In this document: positions 43,709 to 53,363 of the stretch, piece by piece | Layout of the letters: each line of letters starts with the position of its first letter | Position numbering within the stretch: the stretch's first letter is position 1 | Source of the DNA: Acidiluteibacter sp963716125 | Lineage (GTDB): Bacteria; Bacteroidota; Bacteroidia; Flavobacteriales_E; Vicingaceae | Assembly: GCA_963716125.1 (NCBI GenBank) | Contig: OY970294.1 | Location: forward strand, 3,100,001 to 3,164,000 | DNA: 64,000 nt | Direction of reading: 5' to 3' | Position numbers and translations under genes: made by a program | The notes under the pieces: generated by a model | The model's input: only the letters and a program-made list of their open reading frames with translations | Told to the model about the DNA's origin: nothing | The model's database searches: none

Positions 43709-45172
43709 ATGAAAAAGATAGCAATCATTTTTGTAGCAGCTCTACTCGGAGGAATAACCTCAATAGGTGTGTACAAAATTTTTGAAGACAATGAAATGAA
43801 CATTTCTCCTTCTAAAGAAAACGCAGCAACTAAACTAGTCAACTTGATAGATGGTTCCCCAGATATGAATGTCGATTATGTAACTGCAGCAGAAATGACC
43901 GTTAATGCAGTAGTTCATGTCAAAGTTGAAGGTACTAGAGAATTTACACAGCAAGGATTTGATCCATTTAAAGAATTCTTTTATGGCAATGGGAATGTAG
44001 AAAAAAAGTATTCTCAACCCGTTAAAGGAGCTGGATCAGGTGTAATAATCTCTGAAGATGGCTACATTGTTACCAATAACCATGTAGTAGAAAGTTCCAA
44101 TAAAATATCAGTAACATTAAACAACAGCAAAACATATACAGCTAGTGTGGTAGGGTTGGATCCCACGACAGATTTAGCTCTATTAAAAATAGATGCTGAT
44201 AATTTACCAACCATCAATTTTGCAAATTCAGACGATGCTAGAGTTGGCGAATGGGTTTTGGCTGTAGGAAATCCTTATAATTTAACTTCTACTGTAACTG
44301 CCGGAATTGTATCTGCAAAGGGAAGAGATATTGGTATATTAGGAAATGACCCTTACACAGGTCTTTCGTCTATAGAATCTTTTATTCAAACAGATGCAGC
44401 AGTAAACCCTGGAAATAGCGGCGGTGCTTTAGTAAATACCAAAGGAGAATTGATAGGAATAAATGCAGCAATTGAATCAAATACAGGATCTTATACTGGG
44501 TATTCTTTCGCAATCCCTTCTAATATTGTAAAAAAAGTGGTAGAAGACTTGAAAAAATATGGATCTGTTCAACGTGCATTTATAGGCATCAACATTCGAG
44601 ATATTGATGAAAAGTTAGCAGAAGAAAAGTCTTTACAAGAATATGATGGAGTATATGTTGCAGGCTTAACTGATAATGGATCGGCTTTAGCAGCCGGTTT
44701 GAAAGTTGGAGATATTATAAAGTCTATTGATGGTAGAAAAATTAATAATGTAACTGCTTTGCAAGAGAAAATTGGTCAGAAAAGACCAGGAGATAAAATT
44801 GTAATGACGGTTAAAAGAAATAATGAATTAATTGAAAAAGAAGTAGTTCTAAAGAATATCGAAGGTAATACTGAAATTGTAAAAGACGATAAAAACTTAT
44901 TATTTAAGGAACTAGGCGTAAAATTAGAAGAGATTGATGCCGAAACCAAATCAAAATTAAAAATTGATAATGGTGTTCAAGTTGTTGAGTTATTTCCAGG
45001 AAAATTTAGAAGCACAGGTATGAATAAAGGTTTTATTATTCAAAAAATAGATAACAATAAGGTGGAGAATATAGAAGACCTTACTAATTTACTTCAAAAT
45101 AAAAAAGGTGGCGTTTTGATAGAAGGGATTTATCCTAATGGTCAGTCTGCTTATTATGGTTTTGGTTTATAA
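43709..45172 (+). CDS. DegP/HtrA-family periplasmic serine endoprotease
   Basis: A 487-residue exported protease: membrane-spanning N-terminus or signal, trypsin-like domain with His in TNNHVVES, Asp in PTTDLALLK and Ser in PGNSGGALVN, and two PDZ domains at about 295-380 and 400-485. It degrades misfolded periplasmic proteins. Typical DegP length, ending in a terminator at 45194-45227. Confidence 0.93.
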   Translation: MKKIAIIFVAALLGGITSIGVYKIFEDNEMNISPSKENAATKLVNLIDGSPDMNVDYVTAAEMTVNAVVHVKVEGTREFTQQGFDPFKEFFYGNGNVEKKYSQPVKGAGSGVIISEDGYIVTNNHVVESSNKISVTLNNSKTYTASVVGLDPTTDLALLKIDADNLPTINFANSDDARVGEWVLAVGNPYNLTSTVTAGIVSAKGRDIGILGNDPYTGLSSIESFIQTDAAVNPGNSGGALVNTKGELIGINAAIESNTGSYTGYSFAIPSNIVKKVVEDLKKYGSVQRAFIGINIRDIDEKLAEEKSLQEYDGVYVAGLTDNGSALAAGLKVGDIIKSIDGRKINNVTALQEKIGQKRPGDKIVMTVKRNNELIEKEVVLKNIEGNTEIVKDDKNLLFKELGVKLEEIDAETKSKLKIDNGVQVVELFPGKFRSTGMNKGFIIQKIDNNKVENIEDLTNLLQNKKGGVLIEGIYPNGQSAYYGFGL

Positions 45173-45193
45173 ATTTGATTAAAAAGTGGTTAA

Positions 45194-45227
45194 AAGGAGC
45201 TTGTTAAATTACAAGCTCCTTTTTTAT
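45194..45227 (+). terminator. Terminator after the protease gene
   Basis: AAGGAGCTTGT pairs with ACAAGCTCCTT around a 6-base loop; a T-run follows. Confidence 0.85.
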
Positions 45228-45263
45228 TATTGGTATAAGATACAATTGATATAGTAAAAAGCT

Positions 45264-45271
45264 TACATTTG
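45264..45271 (+). promoter_or_regulatory. -7 box for rpoD
   Basis: TACATTTG is an exact match to the phylum -7 consensus and lies 32 bp before the sigma-factor ATG. No clear -33 at the expected spacing. Confidence 0.5.
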
Positions 45272-45303
45272 CAATCCAATTTTGAGTTAATCAAACCTTT
45301 TAG

Positions 45304-46170
45304 ATGCGCCAACTTAAGATAACCAAATCGATCACCAATAGAGAAAGTGCTTCCTTAGAGAAGTACCTTCAAGATATTTCCAAAGAAGGATTAATAACAG
45401 CCGAAGAAGAAGTAGAACTGGCTGTTAAAATCAGAGAAGGCGATCAACTTGCTTTAGACAAATTAGTTAAAGCCAATTTAAGATTCGTAGTTTCCGTTTC
45501 TAAGCAATACCAAAATCAAGGACTAACTTTACCCGATTTAATTAATGAGGGGAATTTGGGTTTGATTAAAGCTGCTCAAAAATTTGATGAGACCAGAGGT
45601 TTTAAATTTATCTCTTATGCTGTTTGGTGGATTCGTCAATCTATTTTGCAAGCGATTGCAGATCAATCAAGAATTGTAAGATTACCGCTTAACCAAGTGG
45701 GTTCATTAAACAAATTGCGTAAAGCATTTTCACAATTAGAACAAGAATACGAAAGAGAACCAACTGCAGATGAATTAGCTCATATTTTGGAGTTAACGAC
45801 AGAGAAAGTTCGTGAATCTATGAAAATATCAGGTAGAAGTGTTTCTGTTGATGCTCCTTTTAGTGATAGTGAAGATGGAACTTTATTGGATGTAATGCAG
45901 GACAATGAATGCTTAGAGTCTGATAACATCTTAATGTCTGAATCGCTTTGTAGAGAAGTAGAAAGAAGCTTGGCTACATTAACTGCCAGAGAAAGAGAAG
46001 TTTTAAAAATGTTTTATGGCATTGCATTACCTCATTGCTATTCTTTGGAAGAAATTGGAGATCAATTTGATTTGACAAGAGAAAGAGTTAGACAAATTAA
46101 AGAGAAAGCAATAAAAAAATTGAAACATACTTCCCGAAGTAATTTATTAAAAGATTATTTGGGGCAATAA
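45304..46170 (+). CDS. rpoD: Primary sigma factor RpoD/SigA
   Basis: A 288-residue sigma-70 with regions 1.2, 2, 3 and 4: region 2 core DLINEGNLGLIKAAQKFD and SYAVWWIRQSILQAIADQSR, region 4 EREVLKMFYGIA and the HTH LEEIGDQFDLTRERVRQIKEKA. The short form lacking region 1.1 is the typical Bacteroidota housekeeping factor and explains the TAnnTTTG promoters in this window. Confidence 0.93.
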   Translation: MRQLKITKSITNRESASLEKYLQDISKEGLITAEEEVELAVKIREGDQLALDKLVKANLRFVVSVSKQYQNQGLTLPDLINEGNLGLIKAAQKFDETRGFKFISYAVWWIRQSILQAIADQSRIVRLPLNQVGSLNKLRKAFSQLEQEYEREPTADELAHILELTTEKVRESMKISGRSVSVDAPFSDSEDGTLLDVMQDNECLESDNILMSESLCREVERSLATLTAREREVLKMFYGIALPHCYSLEEIGDQFDLTRERVRQIKEKAIKKLKHTSRSNLLKDYLGQ

Positions 46171-46214
46171 ATTGAATTAATTTTCTACATATATACAATC
46201 TAAAATTTTTTAAT

Positions 46215-47687
46215 ATGAACACAGAAATGAAAAAACCTGTGGTTACAAACGAATTCGAAAGTGAACTTAACAACTGGATTGACCACAAAAAACAAGCAGT
46301 TGAATTAATTAGTTCAATAGGTAATTTATTGTACAACAAATCAATAGAATTAGTACTTTTTAGAAATACTTTGGTGGATGAAAGTGAAGCCGAAATTCTA
46401 AAATTGCACAACAAAACTCAAAACTTTACTAATAGTCCTGTTAGTGTTTACGACACCAATGAATTGGCTAAAGAATTACTGAAATTAGATTTAGCTCCGT
46501 CTAAAATCGATATTGGTAAATTGGCTAGTGAATGGTTAGCAGAAGAAGAAAATTATGATACGAAATCTGATTTTCTAGCTAACAAATTAGACGCTTTAAT
46601 TGGTCAAGAAAAAAGACAGTTAGAACCAAGAGATGTTATTTTATATGGTTTTGGTAGAATTGGTAGAATTGCTGCGAGAGAGCTTATCAAACAAGCAGGT
46701 AAAGGACAGCAATTGAGACTGAGAGCGATTGTAACTCGTGGCGACAATGCTGAATCTTTAGAAAAAAGAGCTGCTTTATTGAGAAACGATTCTGTTCACG
46801 GTGCTTTCAAAGGAATTGTAGAAGTAGATACTGAAGAAAGAACCATGACCATTAACGGACAAGTGGTACAGATGATAGATGCCAACAATCCTGATGAGAT
46901 CGACTACACAGCTTATGGTATTAAAAATGCATTAATTATTGATAATACAGGTGTATTTAAAGATAGAACAGCTTTGGGTAGACACTTAAAATCTAAGGGT
47001 GCAGAAAGAGTTATTTTAACTGCTCCCGGAAAGGAAATTCCTAATATTGTTTATGGTGTCAACCATAAAGAAACAGATATTGATAAAGAAACTATATACT
47101 CTGCAGCTTCTTGCACTACCAATGCCATTGTACCTATTTTAAAAGTTATCGAAGATAAATTTAAGATAGAAAAAGGTCATATTGAAACAGTTCATGCATA
47201 TACAAATGACCAAAATTTATTGGACAATATGCACAAGAATACCCGTAGAGGACGTTCTGCTGCAATAAATATGGTAATTACTGAAACAGGTGCAGGAAAA
47301 GCAGTTACTAAAGTATTGCCTGCTTTGCAAGATAAACTGACTGCTAATGCAGTAAGAGTTCCTACCCCTAATGGTTCATTAGCAATAATGAACTTAAGTA
47401 TAGGCAGAGAAACAACTATGGAAGAAGTAAATGATACGCTAAGATCTGCTGCATTAGATGGCAATTTAGTGAATCAGATTTACTATTCAGTAGATCCTGA
47501 GTTGGTTTCGTCAGACATCATCGGCAACAGCTGCTGTTCAGTATTTGATAGTCCGGCTACAATCATTTCACCAGACAAGAAGAACATTGTATTATATGTT
47601 TGGTACGATAATGAATTTGGATATACCAAACAAGTTATTCGTTTAGCAAAGTATGTTTCTAAAGTGAGAAGGTTAATTTATTACTAG
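46215..47687 (+). CDS. gap: Glyceraldehyde-3-phosphate dehydrogenase, long form
   Basis: A 490-residue enzyme: about 135 extra N-terminal residues, helical and without recognised domain, before the Rossmann fold (YGFGRIGRIAAREL) and catalytic Cys in SAASCTTNAIVPIL near residue 305. Ordinary GAPDH has about 335 residues; Bacteroidota encode this extended type. It oxidises glyceraldehyde-3-phosphate. A stop and a strong terminator follow. Confidence 0.92.
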   Translation: MNTEMKKPVVTNEFESELNNWIDHKKQAVELISSIGNLLYNKSIELVLFRNTLVDESEAEILKLHNKTQNFTNSPVSVYDTNELAKELLKLDLAPSKIDIGKLASEWLAEEENYDTKSDFLANKLDALIGQEKRQLEPRDVILYGFGRIGRIAARELIKQAGKGQQLRLRAIVTRGDNAESLEKRAALLRNDSVHGAFKGIVEVDTEERTMTINGQVVQMIDANNPDEIDYTAYGIKNALIIDNTGVFKDRTALGRHLKSKGAERVILTAPGKEIPNIVYGVNHKETDIDKETIYSAASCTTNAIVPILKVIEDKFKIEKGHIETVHAYTNDQNLLDNMHKNTRRGRSAAINMVITETGAGKAVTKVLPALQDKLTANAVRVPTPNGSLAIMNLSIGRETTMEEVNDTLRSAALDGNLVNQIYYSVDPELVSSDIIGNSCCSVFDSPATIISPDKKNIVLYVWYDNEFGYTKQVIRLAKYVSKVRRLIYY

Positions 47688-47730
47688 CCCTTTTCATTAG
47701 TTAAGTAAAATATAACAACCCAAAATTTAA

Positions 47731-47767
47731 AAATCCCTTTGGCTCATGAGTCAAAGGGATTTTTTTT
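47731..47767 (+). terminator. Terminator after gap
   Basis: AAATCCCTTTG pairs with CAAAGGGATTT over a 10-base loop and continues into eight T. Confidence 0.85.
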
Positions 47768-47821
47768 GGAACTATCAGTATTTAACTAAAGTTATTTTCA
47801 TAGAATCAAAGCGAGTAATTA

Positions 47822-49087
47822 AAGACCGTTGCAAAACCCAATTAATAATTCAAATCTAACTTTTAGAAGTAGTTTCAATTAATTTTTGTCATATGATGTG
47901 ATTTTTAGTTCTTTTTCTTGTCTTTATAGTTCATTTTCTTGCTGTTCTTCCGTTAATTTTTATAATTAGACGTAACTATCCCCGGACTTCGATACAAATT
48001 ATAACACATTGCCTCCATCAAGTTCTGAGTATGCATTTTTTCCATTCCCCTATATCTCGCCATTCCTCCGTTAAACCATCTTTTTATTCCTCCAAAAGTC
48101 CGCTCTACCTTAAATCTTGTTTTACCTATTAATTTATTGAATTTTTTCTCCCAATAAGTTAACGGCTTGTTTATTAATGCCTTTTTAAGAATATGATTTT
48201 TAAACTCTCTCTTTTTTAATAGCTCCACATTTTTCTTTGATTGATAACCTTTGTCCGCTTTTAAAGGAATGCCTTTGAGTAAATCTATATTTATTGTATC
48301 TAACACCTCTTCTAAATTGGCAATCTCGTTTGTACTTGCCGTAGTGGTTAATACTCCTATTACCATTCCTTCTTGATCTGTAGCGTGATGCTTCTTATAA
48401 CCAAAATGATACTTTCCTCTTTTTTTCAACCACGTCCCATCTTTGTCTACACTCTCTGCATACTCTTTTTTCACTTTTACTTCTTCATCAGTTCGATCTT
48501 CAGTTACCTTATGATTCGTTTTTCCTTTTGGTCGAAGTGGTGTTTCAATCACACTTGCATCCACAATAATTCCTTGCTTTACAATGATATTGTGTGCTTC
48601 TAATTGTGCATTAATTATGCGAAAAAGTTTCTCAAAGGTTTTTGTTTTCGTTAGGGCGGTCCTAAATCTACTCAAAGTACTATGGTCGGGAGCAACTTGA
48701 TCTATATTCATTCCACAAAAGTAGCTGAATGAGATACTATCATTCAACCTGTCTTCTACCTCGTAATCACTCAATCCATACCAATTTTGTAAAAGACACA
48801 TTTTAAATAATAATAAACCGCTATAAGAGGGTTTGCCAACTACACTTTTCCCTTTAGTATAATCTGAACCTATTAGCTTTTCTATCTCATCCCAATCGAT
48901 TAATTTATTTATTTGGCCAAAAAAAGTCCTTTTTATCTTTCTTGCTCGCAAATCACAAATTGTGTCTGCCAATGTAGGTTGTTTCTGTAATTCCATACAA
49001 TAAATATACGATTTAAATATCTATATAACATAATATTAGGCGTTTATTTTCTAATAATTTCAACCTATTTTCCCCTGCAACGGTCTT
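47822..49087 (-). mobile_element. IS5-type insertion sequence, copy 1
   Basis: A 1266-bp element with perfect 12-bp terminal inverted repeats AAGACCGTTGCA and complement, flanked by a 5-bp target duplication AATTA at 47817-47821 and 49088-49092. Its transposase is on the minus strand. Copy 2 at 58640-59905 is the same length in the opposite orientation and differs at a few non-coding bases and at least one coding base. Confidence 0.92.
47953..48996 (-). CDS. IS5 family transposase (copy 1)
   Basis: A 347-residue DDE transposase: HTH-like N-terminus, IIVDASVIETPL (first Asp), LKADKGYQSKKN (second Asp) and KVERTFGGIKRWF (Glu). The product differs from copy 2 in at least one residue (Leu here, Pro there, in DL[L/P]KGIPL). 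Intact, so potentially active. Confidence 0.92.
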   Translation of the reverse strand: MELQKQPTLADTICDLRARKIKRTFFGQINKLIDWDEIEKLIGSDYTKGKSVVGKPSYSGLLLFKMCLLQNWYGLSDYEVEDRLNDSISFSYFCGMNIDQVAPDHSTLSRFRTALTKTKTFEKLFRIINAQLEAHNIIVKQGIIVDASVIETPLRPKGKTNHKVTEDRTDEEVKVKKEYAESVDKDGTWLKKRGKYHFGYKKHHATDQEGMVIGVLTTTASTNEIANLEEVLDTINIDLLKGIPLKADKGYQSKKNVELLKKREFKNHILKKALINKPLTYWEKKFNKLIGKTRFKVERTFGGIKRWFNGGMARYRGMEKMHTQNLMEAMCYNLYRSPGIVTSNYKN

Positions 49088-49115
49088 AATTATTGAGTGA
49101 GTGATAAATAAAATA

Positions 49116-50693
49116 TTATTCCTTCACAATTTTACCATAAGCAATTTTCCCTTTTGAATTTATCAATTGATACAAATAAGTAGCCCTAGATAAATTTTTA
49201 ATAGAAAAGCTTACTTCTGATTGAAATACATTAAATTCCTTTTGTAATTTACCGTTCAAATCAAATAGTTTTAAAGTATAATTCTCAATTACATTATATT
49301 GCCTAAAAGTAAATTGATCTTTAACAGGGTTTGGAAAAATTGAATAATTGAGAAAATCTATAGTATCATTCCTATTTAACCCATTAGTTAAATAGTTTCC
49401 ATTTGAATCAACTTTTAGTATAAAAATATCTGTAATACTTGGGTTAAGAGAATTAATATCTTGTGTTTGACCTGCCATAATCACATTTCCTTTTGAATCT
49501 GTTATTAACTGTGTGAAGGTTAAAGTCTTGTTTCTTCTATAAAAACGTTTAAAAATAATATTTAAATTTTTATCAAATTTTATTAATTGAAAGTCAGTAG
49601 TATCATTAGTACCATATATAGGAGAATTATAATTTTTAAATCGTTTAGTTACACCCATATAAAAACAATTACAAATGGAATCATAAGTAGTGGTTTTATT
49701 CTCATAATTAAATTCTGAGGTATCTGGAGTAATAATCCTTTTATATTTTTTTTGTTGTAAAGCAGTATCATAAATAAAAAAATGTATATCCCCTTTTCGA
49801 TTAAATTCAGTGGGTCCAGTGGTTGCCAATAAGAATGTAGTATCACTAATCCAAAAAGAACTTATAGACAATCCTAATTGCAAAGTAGATTCCCAACCAT
49901 TTAAAAGTGGATGATGAATGTATGCCTTTTTTATCAAATTATAATTTGAATCTAATTTGATCAATTGCATGGGACTTATTGTAAATCCATTAGAATATTT
50001 TCCGTTACCAAAAACATACATATTCTTTTCCTCGTTAATCAACGCATCATAAACAACTCCCATAAAAATTGTATCTGCTGTATTAAATAATATTTTATAA
50101 ATATCTTCTAAAGAATCACCTAAAAAGCCAATTTTTCCATAAAAATTACCATTATTTAAATCATAATTAAATCCCATCAGCAAAATAGAAGTATCATTAT
50201 CTTTCATTCTATAATATCCAGGCAACAAATTCTGAAATGTATCCTTCTTATTATAATTAATAATTCTCAAATTACTGTCTAATTGGAAAAACAAACTAGT
50301 ATAAACAAGTGGAGTATCAGCCTTTAAAATAGAAGAAAAAATATAGTTATTATTTCTAGAAATTCCACTTGTTGTAATTAAAGCTGAGTAATTACTGTCA
50401 ATCGAAAAACCAAAATCTTGGCCATAAAAACGCTTCTCCATTTTTGTAGTTCCATCTTCGTTTAATATTGTAATATGGGTATTTTGATGGTTATAAGGAT
50501 AGTAATTTACATCCGGGGAAGTTAAAGAAATGTTTCTAGAAATGACTACAATTTCATCGTTATCATTAATAATCAACTCTGTAATGAAATCTTGAGTTGT
50601 AGCTGAAATTGTTTTTTCAAAAGTTTGGGCTCCTATAGGAGCCCAAACTAAAAGCATAGAAACTAGACAATTAATTCTGTTTATAACATTCAT
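49116..50693 (-). CDS. Secreted protein with T9SS type A sorting domain
   Basis: A 525-residue exported protein: signal peptide ending WAPIGAQ (about residue 23), a long beta-rich region with repeated strand pairs (propeller-like, IISPMQLIKLDSNYNLIKK ... QLIKFDKNLNIIFKRFY), and a T9SS type A C-terminal domain (YSIFPNPVKDQFTFRQYN ... ATYLYQLINSKGK). Expected to be exported by T9SS. It lies 10 bp after a lipoprotein gene on the same strand, in the direction of the IS copy. Confidence 0.82.
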   Translation of the reverse strand: MNVINRINCLVSMLLVWAPIGAQTFEKTISATTQDFITELIINDNDEIVVISRNISLTSPDVNYYPYNHQNTHITILNEDGTTKMEKRFYGQDFGFSIDSNYSALITTSGISRNNNYIFSSILKADTPLVYTSLFFQLDSNLRIINYNKKDTFQNLLPGYYRMKDNDTSILLMGFNYDLNNGNFYGKIGFLGDSLEDIYKILFNTADTIFMGVVYDALINEEKNMYVFGNGKYSNGFTISPMQLIKLDSNYNLIKKAYIHHPLLNGWESTLQLGLSISSFWISDTTFLLATTGPTEFNRKGDIHFFIYDTALQQKKYKRIITPDTSEFNYENKTTTYDSICNCFYMGVTKRFKNYNSPIYGTNDTTDFQLIKFDKNLNIIFKRFYRRNKTLTFTQLITDSKGNVIMAGQTQDINSLNPSITDIFILKVDSNGNYLTNGLNRNDTIDFLNYSIFPNPVKDQFTFRQYNVIENYTLKLFDLNGKLQKEFNVFQSEVSFSIKNLSRATYLYQLINSKGKIAYGKIVKE

Positions 50694-50703
50694 AGGGTTT
50701 AAT

Positions 50704-51705
50704 TTAATCGACCCAAGTTAAAGCTGGTTTAACCAAATTTGGATCAGTTATTTTCTTAACATAACATTTAGCTGCCATATATTCAGCTGCATAACTTACA
50801 ATTCCACCAACACCAAAGCTACCATAAACAAAAACTGTTCTTAACTTCAAATTATTATTAACAATGGATGGACAATTATTATTCCAAGCAAGTCTAATAT
50901 TATCTAAATCAGTATTTAAATCATTATAATTTCTACAAGTAGAAGATGCTCCAGAAAACATTGAAAATCCGCAACCTGTAGTTCCACTTATAGTTGCTCT
51001 GCTTATATCGGTTGGAAGCTTATAAGGACAATTTGAAACATCATCCCAAGTACCGCAAGTAAAGTTACGTGTTACATGGTCTATCATTTCAAATGCAGTA
51101 GAATTAGTTGTCTGACTCCAACAGTTTTGTCTAATTCCTGCTTTTCTATGATCATAAGTATCGTCAAAACATAATTTTTGAGGCTGAAGTGCATATCCAA
51201 AAAGTGCATTAACATATACTGTGGTTGAAGTAGCTCCAATATCCCAAGTCAAATCAACCACTTCAATAATAACTTGCTCTTCAGATACAGTTGCATTAGC
51301 AGCTGCTTGATCATCTAAATCAGAATATATATCACTATTTAATTTTTCTATATCAGCACCAGTAATATTGTCTCCACCGCCATAAGCAACGGTATATTCC
51401 AATTGATCACCCATTTTGCGATATTCAACTGCAGCAACAGTATTATTTGTTAATCGAAAATCTAATGATGCCTCTGTAAAATCTAAAGCTTTTTCAATTG
51501 TCATTGTTGAAAGTGGATTTCCTTCCATATTATTAAAAATAAAATCTGCCACTCCATCCCAATAATCCCCAGATTTATCTATATTGGTAATTGAACCCTT
51601 ACTGGCACTTGTATTATTACTAGGACTAATGCCTTCATTTTTTTCACATGCAGTAAAAAGTAGGACTATTACTGCAATAGCAGTAATTTTATATGTAATA
51701 TTCAT
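50704..51705 (-). CDS. Unrecognised lipoprotein
   Basis: A 333-residue protein with a lipobox (LLFTACEKN, Cys at about 20), a Ser/Asn-rich linker and a soluble part with eight Cys (among them CFDDTYDHRK, RQNCWSQ, NFTCGTWDDVSNCPYK, GCGFSMF, TCRNYND, CPSI, KCYVK). I do not recognise the family. The even number of Cys suggests disulfides in the periplasm or on the surface. It is followed by the T9SS protein, probably in one operon. Confidence 0.6.
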   Translation of the reverse strand: MNITYKITAIAVIVLLFTACEKNEGISPSNNTSASKGSITNIDKSGDYWDGVADFIFNNMEGNPLSTMTIEKALDFTEASLDFRLTNNTVAAVEYRKMGDQLEYTVAYGGGDNITGADIEKLNSDIYSDLDDQAAANATVSEEQVIIEVVDLTWDIGATSTTVYVNALFGYALQPQKLCFDDTYDHRKAGIRQNCWSQTTNSTAFEMIDHVTRNFTCGTWDDVSNCPYKLPTDISRATISGTTGCGFSMFSGASSTCRNYNDLNTDLDNIRLAWNNNCPSIVNNNLKLRTVFVYGSFGVGGIVSYAAEYMAAKCYVKKITDPNLVKPALTWVD

Positions 51706-51850
51706 ATTGTATGTTTTAAATTTATAAAAAAATAACTAAATCAAAAACACCATCGCCAATACACATCTGCTTTACCATGAAATATATATCTACTTCGTAA
51801 ACTTAAATTAACTTTTTGAGCTCTATAAAATGATAATTTATTGTCTTTGT

Positions 51851-51866
51851 AGAGAGAGAGAGAGAG
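51851..51866. repeat. (AG)8 dinucleotide repeat
   Basis: Eight AG units in the divergent gap between the lipoprotein (ends at 51705) and the alcohol dehydrogenase (starts 52132). It is about 146 bp upstream of the lipoprotein start. The gap (51706-52131, 426 bp) otherwise shows only AT-rich sequence. Confidence 0.8.
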
Positions 51867-52131
51867 CTAAATCAACAAAACATTTAAAACCTACAAAAGC
51901 AGAATTAAATTTACATTCAATATGGTTTAATTTTTGTATCATACTTTCAAATGTAGAATTAAATTATTATAATTCATAAAATTATTTAAAAAAAATTTAA
52001 AACACCCACCAAAGATTAAACTTCAAATACTTATAAATACTATGAAGTATATTTGAATTAAAAGTTTTCCTTTATGATATTTTAATGCTTCTTGATGAAC
52101 AATACACGGCTATATCTGTAATTTTAACACT

Positions 52132-53292
52132 ATGAAAAACTTTGAATTTAAGAATCCAACCAAAATAATATTTGGCAAAGGTCAGATAGAAAAAATAGAA
52201 GCTGAAATCCCAAAAGGTGCTAAAATTTTAATGCTTTTTGGTGGTGGAAGTATCAAGAAGAATGGAATATATGAGCAAGTTAAAAAAGCGTTGAATAATT
52301 TTGATGTGACTGAATTTGGTGGAATAGAAGCCAATCCAAAATACCACACACTTTTAAAAGCACTAAAAATTATAAAAGAAGAAAAAATTGACTTTTTATT
52401 GGCAGTTGGTGGAGGTTCTGTAATAGATGGAACCAAGTTTTTATCAGCCGCAGCCTTATATAAAGGTGATGATCCATGGGATATTCCAAAAAAAGCAATG
52501 CGAACTACTGAAGCGTTGCCATTTGGAACAGTTTTAACTTTACCAGCTACTGGTTCAGAGATGAATTCATCAGCAGTAGTTTCTAATGAACAAACCAAAG
52601 AAAAATTTGGAATGGGAGGATCAGGTTTATTTCCTCAATTTTCTGTATTAGATCCTGAAGTGATACAATCGATTCCTGAAAGACAAATTGCCAATGGAAT
52701 TACTGATGCATTTACACATGTTTTGGAGCAATATCTAACGTATCCAGCAGGTGGTCATTTACAAGATAGAATTTCAGAGGGTATTTTGCAAACTTTGGTT
52801 GAAATAGCTCCAAAAATTATGAAAGATCCATCTGATTATGAAGCAGCCTCTAATTTTATGTGGAGTTGCACGATGGCATTAAATGGACTAATTCAAAAAG
52901 GAGTTCCTACAGATTGGGCAACGCATATGATAGGTCATGAATTGACAGCAGCTTTTGAAATAGATCATGCGAGAACATTAGCTATTATTGGACCGCATTT
53001 ATACTTGCAGCAATTTGAGAATAAAAAAGCTAAGCTGGCTCAATATGGCGAAAGAGTTTGGAATATAAAAGAAGGAAATGAAGAAGAGAAAGCAAAAAAA
53101 GCCATTGAGAAAACAGTGGATTTCTTTCATGATTTAGGAATTAAAACAAAGCTTTCTGAATATACAACTGATTATAAGGAAACAGCTGCCAACATACGCC
53201 AACGTTTTGTAGACAGAGGATGGAATGAGCTAGGTGAAAGAAAAGAGATAACGCCTGCTGATGTGGAAAAAATAGTTGAAGCTAGCTACTAA
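52132..53292 (+). CDS. Iron-containing alcohol dehydrogenase
   Basis: A 386-residue type III dehydrogenase with the NAD(P) motif GGGSVIDGTKF and metal ligands in HVLEQYLT, HMIGHELTA and HARTLAIIGPH; closest in layout to the butanol-dehydrogenase/YqhD branch. It reduces aldehydes to alcohols (or the reverse) in the cytoplasm. Substrate unknown. Confidence 0.88.
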   Translation: MKNFEFKNPTKIIFGKGQIEKIEAEIPKGAKILMLFGGGSIKKNGIYEQVKKALNNFDVTEFGGIEANPKYHTLLKALKIIKEEKIDFLLAVGGGSVIDGTKFLSAAALYKGDDPWDIPKKAMRTTEALPFGTVLTLPATGSEMNSSAVVSNEQTKEKFGMGGSGLFPQFSVLDPEVIQSIPERQIANGITDAFTHVLEQYLTYPAGGHLQDRISEGILQTLVEIAPKIMKDPSDYEAASNFMWSCTMALNGLIQKGVPTDWATHMIGHELTAAFEIDHARTLAIIGPHLYLQQFENKKAKLAQYGERVWNIKEGNEEEKAKKAIEKTVDFFHDLGIKTKLSEYTTDYKETAANIRQRFVDRGWNELGERKEITPADVEKIVEASY

Positions 53293-53363
53293 TAAAATCT
53301 ATTTCTAGTTATATCATCCTAATCAACCGTATCTTTGCTGATTACAAATAAATTTTCTAACAT

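Noticed and set aside
51851..51866. Phase-variable promoter from (AG)8
   Set aside because: Not promoted to a firm feature: it lies 146 bp upstream of the lipoprotein start and no promoter boxes flank it.
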